From the NCBI GenBank assembly GCA_017399695.1, contig JAFQBK010000016.1, positions 62,001-126,000 of the forward strand: a DNA stretch of 64,000 nt, read 5' to 3'. The notes beneath the pieces are model-generated. The model had not been told where the DNA came from. It worked only from the letters and a program-made list of their open reading frames with translations, and searched no databases. A program made the position numbers and the translations under genes. This document shows, in pieces, positions 18,497 through 27,838 of the stretch. This DNA is from Clostridia bacterium. GTDB lineage: Bacteria > Bacillota > Clostridia > UBA1381 > UBA9506. The number at the start of each line of letters is the position of its first letter. Position 1 is the first letter of the stretch.

Positions 18497-21400
18497 ATGA
18501 ATCCGTTTGTAAAGGATAAAATCAAAGTAACCATCAACAATTTGCTGGAGCAATCCAGACAAAGCAGAACACCGGTGAAAGAAATGCTTTATACGCCGTG
18601 TGGTTACAAATCGGGAAAGGCACTTCCGAAAGTTGATGAGTCGTGGAATCCCTTTACTAGAGATGACCAGATTACCGGCAAGGACAAGCATTTTTGGTTC
18701 TATGCAAAAATTGAAACGCCTTTATCCCTTTCGCATCAAGAGGTCGCGCTTGAAATGACCACGACAGGTGTTGAGGGTGAATGGGCGGCAACAAACCCGC
18801 AGGGACTCCTTTACTTAAATGGAAAGGTCATTCAAGGCCTTGATATCAACCATCATGTTGTGCCCGTCGAACCCGGCAAGACCTATGAAATAATGATATA
18901 TTTCTATGTTGGAACGAGCGCTGACGGTGTAACGGGCGTGGGCAGTGTCGATCTTAAAATGGATATTACGGTTTTTAATCTGCCGATTTGTGAACTTTAT
19001 TATGATATGTCCGTTCCGTTTGACGCCGCAAAGTGCTTTCCTGCGAAAGATTATGTACACATCAAAACCATCAAGCACTTAGAACACGCTTGTAATTTAA
19101 TTGATTTCAGGGAAATTTACAGTGATGCATATTATGAAAGTATCGCTGAGGCAAGAAAATACTTAAAAGAAGAATATTATGAAAAAGAGTGTGGTGCGTC
19201 GGACGCAGTGGTTAGCTGTATCGGTCACACCCATATTGACGTTGCATGGCTTTGGACGCTCGCGCAGACACGAGAAAAGACCGTTCGCAGTTTTTCAACG
19301 GTTTTAAACCTGATGAAACGCTATCCGGAATATATTTTTATGTCCTCGCAGCCACAGCTATACCAGTACTTAAAAGAAGAAGAACCGGCGCTCTATGAAG
19401 AAATAAAGCAAAGAGTGAAAGAGGGAAGATGGGAAGTCGAGGGCGCGATGTGGCTAGAGGCTGACTGCAACCTTTCTTCCGGTGAAAGCTTAATCAGACA
19501 AATCCTTCATGGAAAACAGTTTATGATGGATGAGTTTGGGGTAGAAAGCCATATTTTATGGCTGCCTGACGTATTCGGCTATAGTGCCGCTTTACCACAG
19601 ATTTTAACAAAGTCAGGTATTGACCAATTTGTAACTTCGAAAATTAGTTGGAACCAGACCAATATGATGCCGTATGACAGCTTTATGTGGGAGGGTGTTG
19701 ACGGAACAGAAATCTTTACCTATTTTCTGACCGCACAGCCTCACGACCAGAACACGGCATATGCAACCTATATCGGAGAAATTACGCCGACAATGGTTTT
19801 AGGTACATGGAACCGTTATCAACAAAAAGAATATAACAACGAAACAATTATTACCTATGGCTATGGTGATGGTGGTGGCGGTCCGACAGAGAAGATGCTT
19901 GAAATGCAACGGCGTCTTTCTTATGGACTTCCGGGTATCCCGAAAACACAAATGAGTCGTGTGGGTGATTTTCTTGCGCGCGTAGAAGAAAACTTCCATA
20001 AGAATTGCGAATTTACGAGGAGAACGCCAAAATGGGTCGGCGAGCTTTATTTGGAATTCCACAGAGCAACCTATACCTCGATTGCAAAGAACAAGAGAAA
20101 TAACCGAAAGAGCGAATTCCTTTGCCAAGGCATAGAGACAATGGCAGTGATTGATAAACTGCTTTGCGGCGGGGAGTATCCAAAGGAGAAACTGCACAAG
20201 GCATGGCGCACGATTCTCCTGAACCAGTTCCACGATATTATCCCAGGTTCGTCCATTCGAGAGGTGTACGAAGACAGCGACAGGGAATACAAAGAACTGT
20301 TTGAAACCATGAGCGCGGTAGAAAATGAAATTCTTGGTGCAATTGCGAAGAATACCACATCTGCTGGCTGGTTCGTCTACAATCCGAATTCGTTCCCGGT
20401 CAGCGACTATGTGGAGTCAGAGGGAAAACTCATTTATGCCGAAAACATCCCAGCACTTGGGTTTAAGGTTGTAAAAGAAGAGAAAACACTTTCTGAAATA
20501 AAGCTGTTTGAGCGTGGTATGGAAAGTGAGCATTACAAAATTCTATTCGATGAAAATATGAATATGGTGTCCGTTTTTGATAAGGACAATCAACGAGAAG
20601 TTGTAGAAGCGGGTAAAGCATTCAATCAGCTTCGTACTTATGAGGACTATCCGCTTGTGCACGACAACTGGGAAATGGCAGACTACCACAAGCAAAAGAT
20701 GTGGGAAGTAAGTGATGTTTCTGGAGTAGAGACAATAAAGGGTAATGGATATGGAGGCTATCGCATCACAAGAAAACTGCAAAACTCCATGATTATTCAG
20801 ACCATTTTAATATATGCAGAAAGCAGAAGAATTGATGTCAAGAATGAGATTGATTGGCACGAACACCATCTGTTCTTAAAGGCAATATTCCCGATGTCTG
20901 TTCATGCAACAAAGGCAAATTATGAAATTCAGTTTGGTAATATCGAACGCCCAAATCACTCTAACACTAGCTGGGACGCGGAAAAATTTGAGGTTTGTGC
21001 ACAGAAATGGGGAGACCTTTCCGAAGAGGATTACGGTGTTAGTATCTTAAACGACTGTAAGTACGGTTACGGCGCAGTTGGAAACGAGATGACGCTGACG
21101 CTGATTAAATGCGGAACGGATCCGAACCCGGAGGCAGACCAGGGCGAGCACATTTTTACCTATTCTATCTATCCGCATAAAGACAACGCACGGCGTGGTG
21201 GTACGATTAAAGAGGCATATCAGCTTAACAGACCGCTTGTTGCAACGAAAACAAACGGTGGTGGCACGCTTTCCGATTCCTTTAGTTTAATCACTTGCGC
21301 GAATGAAAATATTGTGATTGAAACCATCAAACAGGCAGAGGATGGAGAAGACCTGATTGTTCGCCTGTATGATACCTGGGACAAGAAAACGGATGTAAAG

Positions 21401-21541
21401 CTTTGTCTTGGATTTGAAGCAGAAAGCGTGATGCTTTGCGATTTGATGGAAAACGTGCTGGAAACCATTGGAAACGGTAACAAGGTAACGGTTCCGGTTG
21501 GAAACTTCGAGATTGTTACGCTTAGAATAAAACAAAAATAG
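18497..21541 (+). CDS. GH38 alpha-mannosidase, long form
   Basis: Removes alpha-linked mannose from oligosaccharides. The 1014-residue length fits the Ams1/cytosolic branch of GH38. The family core is clear: GHTHIDVAWLWTLAQTREK near residue 241 carries the zinc ligands, WLPDVFGYSAALPQI near 355 carries the nucleophile Asp, and NQFHDIIPGSSIREVYEDS near 577 is the conserved central motif. The C-terminal half contains the usual beta-sandwich domains. No signal peptide is present, so it acts in the cytoplasm on imported oligosaccharides. It opens a four-gene run with tight spacing (11 bases to the GH95-like gene). Start ATG 18497 follows GCGAGG. A second, quite different GH38 lies at 25529. Confidence 0.95.
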   Translation: MNPFVKDKIKVTINNLLEQSRQSRTPVKEMLYTPCGYKSGKALPKVDESWNPFTRDDQITGKDKHFWFYAKIETPLSLSHQEVALEMTTTGVEGEWAATNPQGLLYLNGKVIQGLDINHHVVPVEPGKTYEIMIYFYVGTSADGVTGVGSVDLKMDITVFNLPICELYYDMSVPFDAAKCFPAKDYVHIKTIKHLEHACNLIDFREIYSDAYYESIAEARKYLKEEYYEKECGASDAVVSCIGHTHIDVAWLWTLAQTREKTVRSFSTVLNLMKRYPEYIFMSSQPQLYQYLKEEEPALYEEIKQRVKEGRWEVEGAMWLEADCNLSSGESLIRQILHGKQFMMDEFGVESHILWLPDVFGYSAALPQILTKSGIDQFVTSKISWNQTNMMPYDSFMWEGVDGTEIFTYFLTAQPHDQNTAYATYIGEITPTMVLGTWNRYQQKEYNNETIITYGYGDGGGGPTEKMLEMQRRLSYGLPGIPKTQMSRVGDFLARVEENFHKNCEFTRRTPKWVGELYLEFHRATYTSIAKNKRNNRKSEFLCQGIETMAVIDKLLCGGEYPKEKLHKAWRTILLNQFHDIIPGSSIREVYEDSDREYKELFETMSAVENEILGAIAKNTTSAGWFVYNPNSFPVSDYVESEGKLIYAENIPALGFKVVKEEKTLSEIKLFERGMESEHYKILFDENMNMVSVFDKDNQREVVEAGKAFNQLRTYEDYPLVHDNWEMADYHKQKMWEVSDVSGVETIKGNGYGGYRITRKLQNSMIIQTILIYAESRRIDVKNEIDWHEHHLFLKAIFPMSVHATKANYEIQFGNIERPNHSNTSWDAEKFEVCAQKWGDLSEEDYGVSILNDCKYGYGAVGNEMTLTLIKCGTDPNPEADQGEHIFTYSIYPHKDNARRGGTIKEAYQLNRPLVATKTNGGGTLSDSFSLITCANENIVIETIKQAEDGEDLIVRLYDTWDKKTDVKLCLGFEAESVMLCDLMENVLETIGNGNKVTVPVGNFEIVTLRIKQK

Positions 21542-21552
21542 CGGAGGGATAA

Positions 21553-23670
21553 ATGATGAAGCATACAGTTGTTATCACAGAACCTACAAAAAATCTGGAA
21601 ATTTCTCAGGAGTTCGGAAGGTTTTACAGTGACGGTGCCATCTGTGGCAATGGTGATATTGGACTTATTTTAGGCGGAAGTTCGGCTTCAGAACTGTTCC
21701 TTTATATTACGAAAACTGATTTTTGGAACAGCGCAGAGGGCAAAGTCGGCAATGGTGGCATCCGTCCGATTGCACGTCTCCGTATTAGACTCATCCAAAC
21801 AAGCCAACCCTGTGAATATCGCATAGAAGAGCGCCTGGATGACGGAGCCTTGTATGCGAAAATGGGCACATTTGAATTCACTTTTACACCTTGTGCCACA
21901 GATAATACCATTCTTGTTTCGATGAACTATCCAAAAATCAATATGCAACCCAAAATTACCTTGGAAGCAATCGAGGGTGATGGAAGTGAAACAGCTGCCG
22001 GCAAAGACGGGGATGTCAGCTGGGTGACCAGAAGCTTTTGCGCTGATGGACGCTTGTTTGAAACGCACGCGATTGTAACGAATAAGAGATTTCCTCTGCA
22101 TGTAGACGGAATGTCCGTTTCTCAAACGATTGCGTTGGGCGTAACCACCAATCACGATACAGCAGCATATATGAGCCACGCAGTGAAAAAACACACTTCA
22201 TTAAGAGAGTATGACTGCGCGCGGCTCTTGGCTAATCATGCAAGATTCTGGCAAGATTTCTGGAGTAAATCGAAAGTTGAAATGTCAGATAAAGAGTTAG
22301 AACTGAACTGGTACTTTGGAATTTATGTTATGGCGTGCTGTGCCAGAAACAAGAAATTCCCTCCGGGAATTTTTGGTACGTTTATCACTACTGACGACGT
22401 TGCCTGGGCCGGGGATTATCACTTAAATTACAACCTCCAATCGCCGTTTTATCCCCTAGCTTCTTCAAACCATGTAGAGCTTATGGAGTGCTATGATGAG
22501 GCATACCGTCCCTTTATTCCGGAGGGCAGACGCTTTGCCAAGGAGTTTTTAAACTGTCGCGGCGTATATTTCCCGGTTTCTTTAGGGCCTTTGGGTATGA
22601 ACCCGGCATTTACGGAGCATAGTCCGGAGTTTTCGCAGCAGTTCTTGGGACAGAAAAATAATTCGGTCCATTTAACAACGATTATCGCAATGCGTTGGTA
22701 TTCTACTTTGGACCTTGAATATGCCAAAAATGTATATCCGTATATGTTAGAGGTAGCAGATTTTTGGGAGGATTATCTGCGTTTTGAAGATGACCGCTAT
22801 TTTATTGATAATGATGCGGTACATGAGCTTGAGTATTGGAGAGAGGACTACGACCCAATTCGCCATGGATATTGGGCAGACGATATGAATACTACGCTCA
22901 CGATTGGACTGTTAAAAATGTTCTTCACTTGCCTTTTGGATATGTGTAAAAGACTTGATAACGAGAACAAGGATAATGCAAAATGGAAGCATATTTTAGA
23001 GCATTTAAGCCCGTATGCGACCTATGAGCGTGACGGAAAAACTGTTTTCAGATATACGGAAAAAGGTAAGGATTGGCACACCAGCGGTTCTTTGTGCCTG
23101 CAGCATGTGTATCCGGCAAATGGCGTAGATCTGTCAGATGAAGCGATGCATCAACTGACGCTTGATACCTTCCGTGTGGCAAACCGATGGATTGATAATA
23201 ACAGTTATTCCTCCTACTATCCGTGCGCAGCGCGTATCGGTATTGACCCGGATGAAATTATCGAACATATGAGATATCAGTTCAACGAACTGCAGTTCCA
23301 AAGTAAAATGTTCTATATTTTTGGCGGCTCTTTGGAAAATACAAGCGCAACAACAAACACCTTAAATGAAATGATGCTCCAGAGCTTTGACGGAACTGTT
23401 AAGGTGTTCCCGTGCTTCCCGAAAGCAATGGATTGCTCCTTTGAAAACTTGCGTGCTTATGGTGCATTTTTGGTAAGTAGCGAGCAAAAGGACGGCAAGA
23501 TTTTAGGTGTAACAGTTGTCAGCGAAAAAGGCGAGGAGCTGAAACTCAAAAATCCGTATTCTGCTGCAAAGGTGACCGCAGACGGACAAGAGTTTATCTG
23601 CACAGATGAATATATTACGTTAAAAACAACAATCGGTGAAACAATTACCGTTTTGCCGTATCAAAACTAA
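21553..23670 (+). CDS. GH95-like (alpha/alpha)6-barrel glycoside hydrolase
   Basis: Cytoplasmic glycosidase of 705 residues with no signal peptide. The central GDYHLNYNLQ (near residue 287) corresponds to the Asp-Tyr-His-x-Asn-x-Asn motif of GH95, whose two Asn residues help catalysis in the 1,2-alpha-L-fucosidase AfcA. The C-terminal FPCFPKAM...LRAYGAFLVSSEQKDGKI also matches the GH95 end. GH95 members are mostly alpha-L-fucosidases or alpha-L-galactosidases. Next to GH38 mannosidases, this suggests trimming of fucose or galactose from a mannose-containing glycan (inference). The protein lacks part of the N-terminal beta-sandwich typical of longer members, so substrate prediction is uncertain. 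Ribosome site GGAGGGA precedes tandem ATGs at 21553 and 21556. Confidence 0.75.
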   Translation: MMKHTVVITEPTKNLEISQEFGRFYSDGAICGNGDIGLILGGSSASELFLYITKTDFWNSAEGKVGNGGIRPIARLRIRLIQTSQPCEYRIEERLDDGALYAKMGTFEFTFTPCATDNTILVSMNYPKINMQPKITLEAIEGDGSETAAGKDGDVSWVTRSFCADGRLFETHAIVTNKRFPLHVDGMSVSQTIALGVTTNHDTAAYMSHAVKKHTSLREYDCARLLANHARFWQDFWSKSKVEMSDKELELNWYFGIYVMACCARNKKFPPGIFGTFITTDDVAWAGDYHLNYNLQSPFYPLASSNHVELMECYDEAYRPFIPEGRRFAKEFLNCRGVYFPVSLGPLGMNPAFTEHSPEFSQQFLGQKNNSVHLTTIIAMRWYSTLDLEYAKNVYPYMLEVADFWEDYLRFEDDRYFIDNDAVHELEYWREDYDPIRHGYWADDMNTTLTIGLLKMFFTCLLDMCKRLDNENKDNAKWKHILEHLSPYATYERDGKTVFRYTEKGKDWHTSGSLCLQHVYPANGVDLSDEAMHQLTLDTFRVANRWIDNNSYSSYYPCAARIGIDPDEIIEHMRYQFNELQFQSKMFYIFGGSLENTSATTNTLNEMMLQSFDGTVKVFPCFPKAMDCSFENLRAYGAFLVSSEQKDGKILGVTVVSEKGEELKLKNPYSAAKVTADGQEFICTDEYITLKTTIGETITVLPYQN

Positions 23671-23693
23671 CTATTATTTATGAGGTGAATCAA

Positions 23694-24728
23694 ATGGAAA
23701 AAATCAGATTGGGAATTATTGGTGCCAGCAGCTTTGCAGAGGCACACTTAATCGGTATCGCACAGTGCAAAAACACGGAGGTCGTTGCCGTTTGTGACAT
23801 CGTAGAAGAAAGAGCAAAGAAAATGGCAGATACTTTCTTAATTCCGTCATATTACACGGACTATCACGAAATGCTTGCCCGCGATGATATTGATGCAGTT
23901 ACCATTCCGCTTCCGGACCAACTGCATTGTCAGGCAACCGTCGATGCATTAAGAGCCGGCAAGCACGTTATGTGTGAAAAACCAATGGCTCTTAATATGG
24001 ATGATTGCCGTAAGATGATTAAGGCATCAAAAGAAACCGGTAAACAGCTGATGATTGGTCAGGTCTGCCGTTATACCGATGCATTTGTAAAGGCAAAGAA
24101 GATGGTTGATGACGGCGAAATCGGAGAGTTGTTTTTCGTTGAGTCCGAGTATGCACATGACTATTCTAAAATCGGCGGTATCGGTAATTGGAGAGTAACG
24201 CCGGAGCGTCATCCAATTATTGGCGGTGGATGTCATGCGGTTGACTTGCTTCGTTGGATTGCAGGCAATCCGACGGAGGTTACAGCGTATGCCAACAATA
24301 AGGTTTTGACCGACTGGCCGATTAACGACTGTACAGTTGCTATTATGAAATTCCCGAATAATGTGATTGGTAAGGTTATGACATCTGTTGGTTGTAAGCG
24401 TAAATACACCATGCGTACTGTTCTGTATGGAACAAAGGGTACGATTGTAGTTGACAATACCTCTCCGACCTTTACAATTTATAAGGAAGAATTCCGCGGC
24501 GAAGATACTTACTGCGGTGCAGACCAGCAGAGAGTGGAAATCAGAATTCCGGTCAGCGTGAACAACCACAATACACAGGCTGAAATTGGTGATTTCTGCC
24601 AATGCCTGTTAGATGGCAGACCGGTACCGACACCAGGCGAAGAGGGAGCGACGACGGTTGCAGCGTGCCTCGCGATTGTTGAAGCAGCAAAAACAGATAA
24701 AAAAATTAAGATATCGTATGATTTCTAA
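23694..24728 (+). CDS. Gfo/Idh/MocA family NAD(P)-dependent oxidoreductase
   Basis: Dehydrogenase of 344 residues acting on a sugar or sugar derivative. ATG 23694 follows GAGGTG by six bases; the in-frame GTG 23685 lies inside that site. The N-terminal Rossmann fold (LGIIGASSFAEAHL) binds NAD(P). The family's EKP motif, holding the active-site lysine, is CEKPMALN with Lys96. The downstream GGGCHAVDLLRW holds the expected catalytic-site His. It lies between the GH95-like and SGNH genes, 23 bases after the former, so it probably processes a released sugar; the substrate is unknown. Confidence 0.88.
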   Translation: MEKIRLGIIGASSFAEAHLIGIAQCKNTEVVAVCDIVEERAKKMADTFLIPSYYTDYHEMLARDDIDAVTIPLPDQLHCQATVDALRAGKHVMCEKPMALNMDDCRKMIKASKETGKQLMIGQVCRYTDAFVKAKKMVDDGEIGELFFVESEYAHDYSKIGGIGNWRVTPERHPIIGGGCHAVDLLRWIAGNPTEVTAYANNKVLTDWPINDCTVAIMKFPNNVIGKVMTSVGCKRKYTMRTVLYGTKGTIVVDNTSPTFTIYKEEFRGEDTYCGADQQRVEIRIPVSVNNHNTQAEIGDFCQCLLDGRPVPTPGEEGATTVAACLAIVEAAKTDKKIKISYDF

Positions 24729-24774
24729 AACGAAGAGCGCAGAAGGGGACTTCTGGCTGTATGAAAGGAAGAAC

Positions 24775-25443
24775 ATGATGGCAAATGTAATTAAACCCGG
24801 CAATTTTGGAACTGCGGTTCCGGCAGACACCAAACGGGTGCATTTTGACTTTTACAATGAGCAATTAATTGAAAATGGACGGAAAATTGATTATTTGTTC
24901 ATTGGGGACAGTATCACAGAACACTGGAATTTACGTGTCTACTTCAAAACGGATAAATATATTGAAAATCGAGGCATTGGTGGCGACTGCTCACATTACT
25001 TGTTAAAACGCTTTGATGCCGACTGCATCCAGCTTGCGCCGAAATGCGTAATCTTAATGATTGGTACGAATGATATCTTAAAAACCCACGATGATTTGTG
25101 GTGGCGGACGAAAGGCGCGGATGAAGAGACGGTTTTTTCAGAGTATAAAGACAATGTGAGAGAGATGGTAAAGAAATGTGATGCTGCGGGAATAGAGCTT
25201 ATCATTTGTTCCGTTCCACCGTCGACGATAGCACCTCCATTTGACCGGGAAAAACAATGGAGATTAACCGAAAAGATGAATGCATTTTTGAAAACTTTAG
25301 ATAAAACCTACGTGGATTACCATAGCGTACTTACATCTGACGGAAAAAACATCATCCCCGAATATACGATGGACGGAATTCATCAAACTCCTGCAGCCTA
25401 TACAGCTATGGCCAATAAATTAAAGGAATATATCGAGTTTTAA
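24775..25443 (+). CDS. SGNH/GDSL family hydrolase
   Basis: Predicted esterase of 222 residues, probably removing acetyl or other acyl groups from carbohydrate. The catalytic Ser is in IGDSITEHW (block I), the oxyanion Asn is in MIGTNDIL (block III), and the Asp-x-x-His pair is in MDGIHQT (block V), so the active site is complete. No signal peptide is seen, pointing to cytoplasmic deacetylation of imported oligosaccharides. Start ATG 24775 (or the adjacent ATG 24778) follows GAAAGGAAG. The open frame runs upstream to 24613 inside the oxidoreductase gene, but that extension has no homology and no ribosome site. Confidence 0.85.
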   Translation: MMANVIKPGNFGTAVPADTKRVHFDFYNEQLIENGRKIDYLFIGDSITEHWNLRVYFKTDKYIENRGIGGDCSHYLLKRFDADCIQLAPKCVILMIGTNDILKTHDDLWWRTKGADEETVFSEYKDNVREMVKKCDAAGIELIICSVPPSTIAPPFDREKQWRLTEKMNAFLKTLDKTYVDYHSVLTSDGKNIIPEYTMDGIHQTPAAYTAMANKLKEYIEF

Positions 25444-25455
25444 TTAGACACGCAG

Positions 25456-25484
25456 TTGACAAAAACAAGAAATTCATTTAAAAT
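25456..25484 (+). promoter_or_regulatory. Strong sigma-A promoter for the mannose operon
   Basis: TTGACA (25456-25461), a 17-base spacer and TAAAAT (25479-25484), about 45 bases before the start at 25529. CGCAGTTG (25451-25458) and CAATTGCG (25495-25502) form an inverted pair, 7 of 8 matching, on either side of the promoter; the second sits in the palindrome TGCAATTGC(G). They look like two operator half-sites. Confidence 0.75.
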
Positions 25485-25528
25485 TATGGTTATGCAATTG
25501 CGTGCCATAAAAGCGTAAGGGGTGCAAT

Positions 25529-27838
25529 ATGCAGAAGCTTTATATGATTGGTAATACACATTTTGACCCGGTCTGGCTATGGAAATGGGACGAAGCCATG
25601 GCGTCTATCCGTGCTACGTTTCGCTCGGCCCTCGACAGAATGAAGGAAGATGAGAATTTTATTTATTCTTTTGCGACGCCGCCGGTGTTTGAATGGATTA
25701 AAAATACGGACCCTGAAATGTTTTCAGAAATTAAAGCGAGAATCCAAGAGGGCAGATGGGAGCTTGCGGAAGCCTGGTGGGTACAACCCGATTGCTATGG
25801 CGCGTCCGGAGAAAGCTATGTGCGTCAGGGACTTTATGGACAGAAGTATTTGTTGGAGAATTTTGGGAAATATTCCGATGGAATGTTCCAGATTGACAGC
25901 TTTGGACATAACCCGCAACTGCCGCAGATTCTTTCTAAAAGTCATATTAAGTATTATTCATTTGTCCGTCCGGAAAAACAACATTTTTCTCTTGAAAAAC
26001 CGATGTTTTGGTGGATAGGTATTGATGGAAGTCAAATTCTTACCTATCGGGCAACGGAGTGCTATGCGAAAACAGTAGATGATTCCGTAAAGGTACAGCC
26101 GAACAAAGAAGACGACCTGATGATTGTCTACGGCGTAACCGACCACGGTGGTGCACCAACCAAAAAGCTGATAGCAGAAATTAACGAATGCGAGGACGCA
26201 GTCTTTTCTTCTGTTTCTGACTTTTTTAAGTCTCAAGAAGAGAAATGTACGTATCAGGTAGAGGGCGACCTATTAACCGGAGATTTCGGACCATACTCCA
26301 ATTACTTAAAAATCAAGCAGATGAATCGTAAGGCAGAATTTGCCGCACAGAATGCTGAAATAAGTTCCGTGATTGCAGGCAGATATGATAAAAAGACGAT
26401 GGAATCTTGTTGGCGTGATATTCTATTTAATCAGTTCCACGATATTTTAGGCGGTGCATCGATTAAAGAAGCCTATTTTGATGCTGAAAATTTGTTTGGA
26501 CGCGCCATTACTACAGCGAATGAAATGATGCATTTTAATCTGCAAAAGGTGACCAAAGACATCAAAACGGTAGGTAAAAATCCCGATACAATTTGGAATC
26601 TTGCGGTGTGGAACTTAAATGGTTCTCCATATGAAGATTACATTGAAGCAGAAATTCAATGGGCACACGAGTTTGATTGGTACGATAAAGGAATTGCCTT
26701 AGAGGATGAAGACGGCAACCGTTATCCTTGTCAGGTGATTGCGGCAAAAGCGGTCATTCCGCGTTTCCGTTCGCGCTTTGTATTTAAGGCAGAAATTCCT
26801 GCGGCGGGTTATAAAATGTTCAAGGTCGTGCAAACGGGCGAAGAACTTGTAAAAAATGAAGTCAACCCGAACCATATAATCACCGAGCAACTTGATATCT
26901 ACTTCTCAGAAGAAACCGGTTGTATCGAATCTGTCTACGACAAAGCAAGCGGTGAGAAGCTGTCAGATCGCCTGATTGTTCCTGCTTGTTACTACGATGA
27001 CGGAGATACCTGGTGCTTTAACATCAAAGAATATGATAAAAGAAGGATTCCACTTGCACCCGGCGAAACGCAGGTTGTTGAGGCAGGGGACTTACGTACA
27101 ATCATCAAGCGCACCTACCGATACAACGAGTCAAAAATTGATTTATACTATACTTTCTATATGGATACTCGCTTTTTCGATGTGTCTTATCGCGTGAACT
27201 GGAATGAAAAGCATTACGCATTAAAGCTTGAAAGCCTTCGCAAAGAAAACGAACACATTGTATCCATTCCTTACGGAAAAATTCAAAGAGGAGAAATTGG
27301 CGCAGATGTTCCCACAAGTGGCTGGGTGAAATCCGACGGGATCAGCTTTATGACGGATGGGATGTTTTCTTACAATATGAGAGACAAGGTTTTGGGCTTT
27401 ACAGTTCTTCGGAGCCCGATTTTTGGCGATTTGCGTCTTTCGGAGCTTGATTATGATGAAGAGTTTGATATGATGTCTCAGGGCATCAGTGAGGGCAAAA
27501 TTCGTGTGGACTTTACAGGTGGTGAGGCGAAAGAAACGCAGAATTTCCTGAATCCGCCAGTAGTTATATGCGAATCAAATCACGATGGCGTTCTTCCATG
27601 TGAAAACAGTTATTATAGTGTTTCCGGAGGCAGTGTATTCATAGGTACAGTAAAACAATGTGAATACGATGATTGCGATGTTGTTCGCTTGGTAGAAACA
27701 GACGGCAAAGCGTGCGAGGCAAAACTGACCGTTCGAAATAATGAATATATGATTTCAATGAAACCGTTTGAGATAAAAACATTAAAGGTTAACGAGGCGG
27801 CAGTGGAAGAAATTTTTATGACGGAGGAGTTACAATGA
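25529..27838 (+). CDS. GH38 alpha-mannosidase, second type
   Basis: Cytoplasmic alpha-mannosidase of 769 residues, much shorter than the enzyme at 18497. The zinc site is at the very N-terminus (GNTHFDPVWLWKWDEAM, residues 8-24), the nucleophile Asp is in QIDSFGHNPQLPQIL near residue 123, and LFNQFHDILGGASIKEAYFD is the conserved core motif. So the long form's N-terminal domain is absent. It is the first gene of an operon behind a consensus promoter and is followed, with a four-base ATGA overlap, by the kinase. The pairing with mannose-handling enzymes indicates it supplies free mannose or a mannose derivative. Ribosome site AAGGGGTG. Confidence 0.93.
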   Translation: MQKLYMIGNTHFDPVWLWKWDEAMASIRATFRSALDRMKEDENFIYSFATPPVFEWIKNTDPEMFSEIKARIQEGRWELAEAWWVQPDCYGASGESYVRQGLYGQKYLLENFGKYSDGMFQIDSFGHNPQLPQILSKSHIKYYSFVRPEKQHFSLEKPMFWWIGIDGSQILTYRATECYAKTVDDSVKVQPNKEDDLMIVYGVTDHGGAPTKKLIAEINECEDAVFSSVSDFFKSQEEKCTYQVEGDLLTGDFGPYSNYLKIKQMNRKAEFAAQNAEISSVIAGRYDKKTMESCWRDILFNQFHDILGGASIKEAYFDAENLFGRAITTANEMMHFNLQKVTKDIKTVGKNPDTIWNLAVWNLNGSPYEDYIEAEIQWAHEFDWYDKGIALEDEDGNRYPCQVIAAKAVIPRFRSRFVFKAEIPAAGYKMFKVVQTGEELVKNEVNPNHIITEQLDIYFSEETGCIESVYDKASGEKLSDRLIVPACYYDDGDTWCFNIKEYDKRRIPLAPGETQVVEAGDLRTIIKRTYRYNESKIDLYYTFYMDTRFFDVSYRVNWNEKHYALKLESLRKENEHIVSIPYGKIQRGEIGADVPTSGWVKSDGISFMTDGMFSYNMRDKVLGFTVLRSPIFGDLRLSELDYDEEFDMMSQGISEGKIRVDFTGGEAKETQNFLNPPVVICESNHDGVLPCENSYYSVSGGSVFIGTVKQCEYDDCDVVRLVETDGKACEAKLTVRNNEYMISMKPFEIKTLKVNEAAVEEIFMTEELQ

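Noticed and set aside
18474..18502. TTGACA as -35 box of a promoter for the long GH38 gene
   Set aside because: A 17-base spacer would put the -10 box on the start codon itself; the match is probably chance.
21688..22194. Open frame of 168 codons opposite the GH95-like gene, and similar long antisense frames elsewhere
   Set aside because: No ribosome sites, no recognisable motifs, and all lie fully inside confident genes.
24613..24774. Long upstream extension of the SGNH hydrolase
   Set aside because: It lies in another frame of the oxidoreductase gene, is basic and low in plausibility, and lacks a ribosome site.
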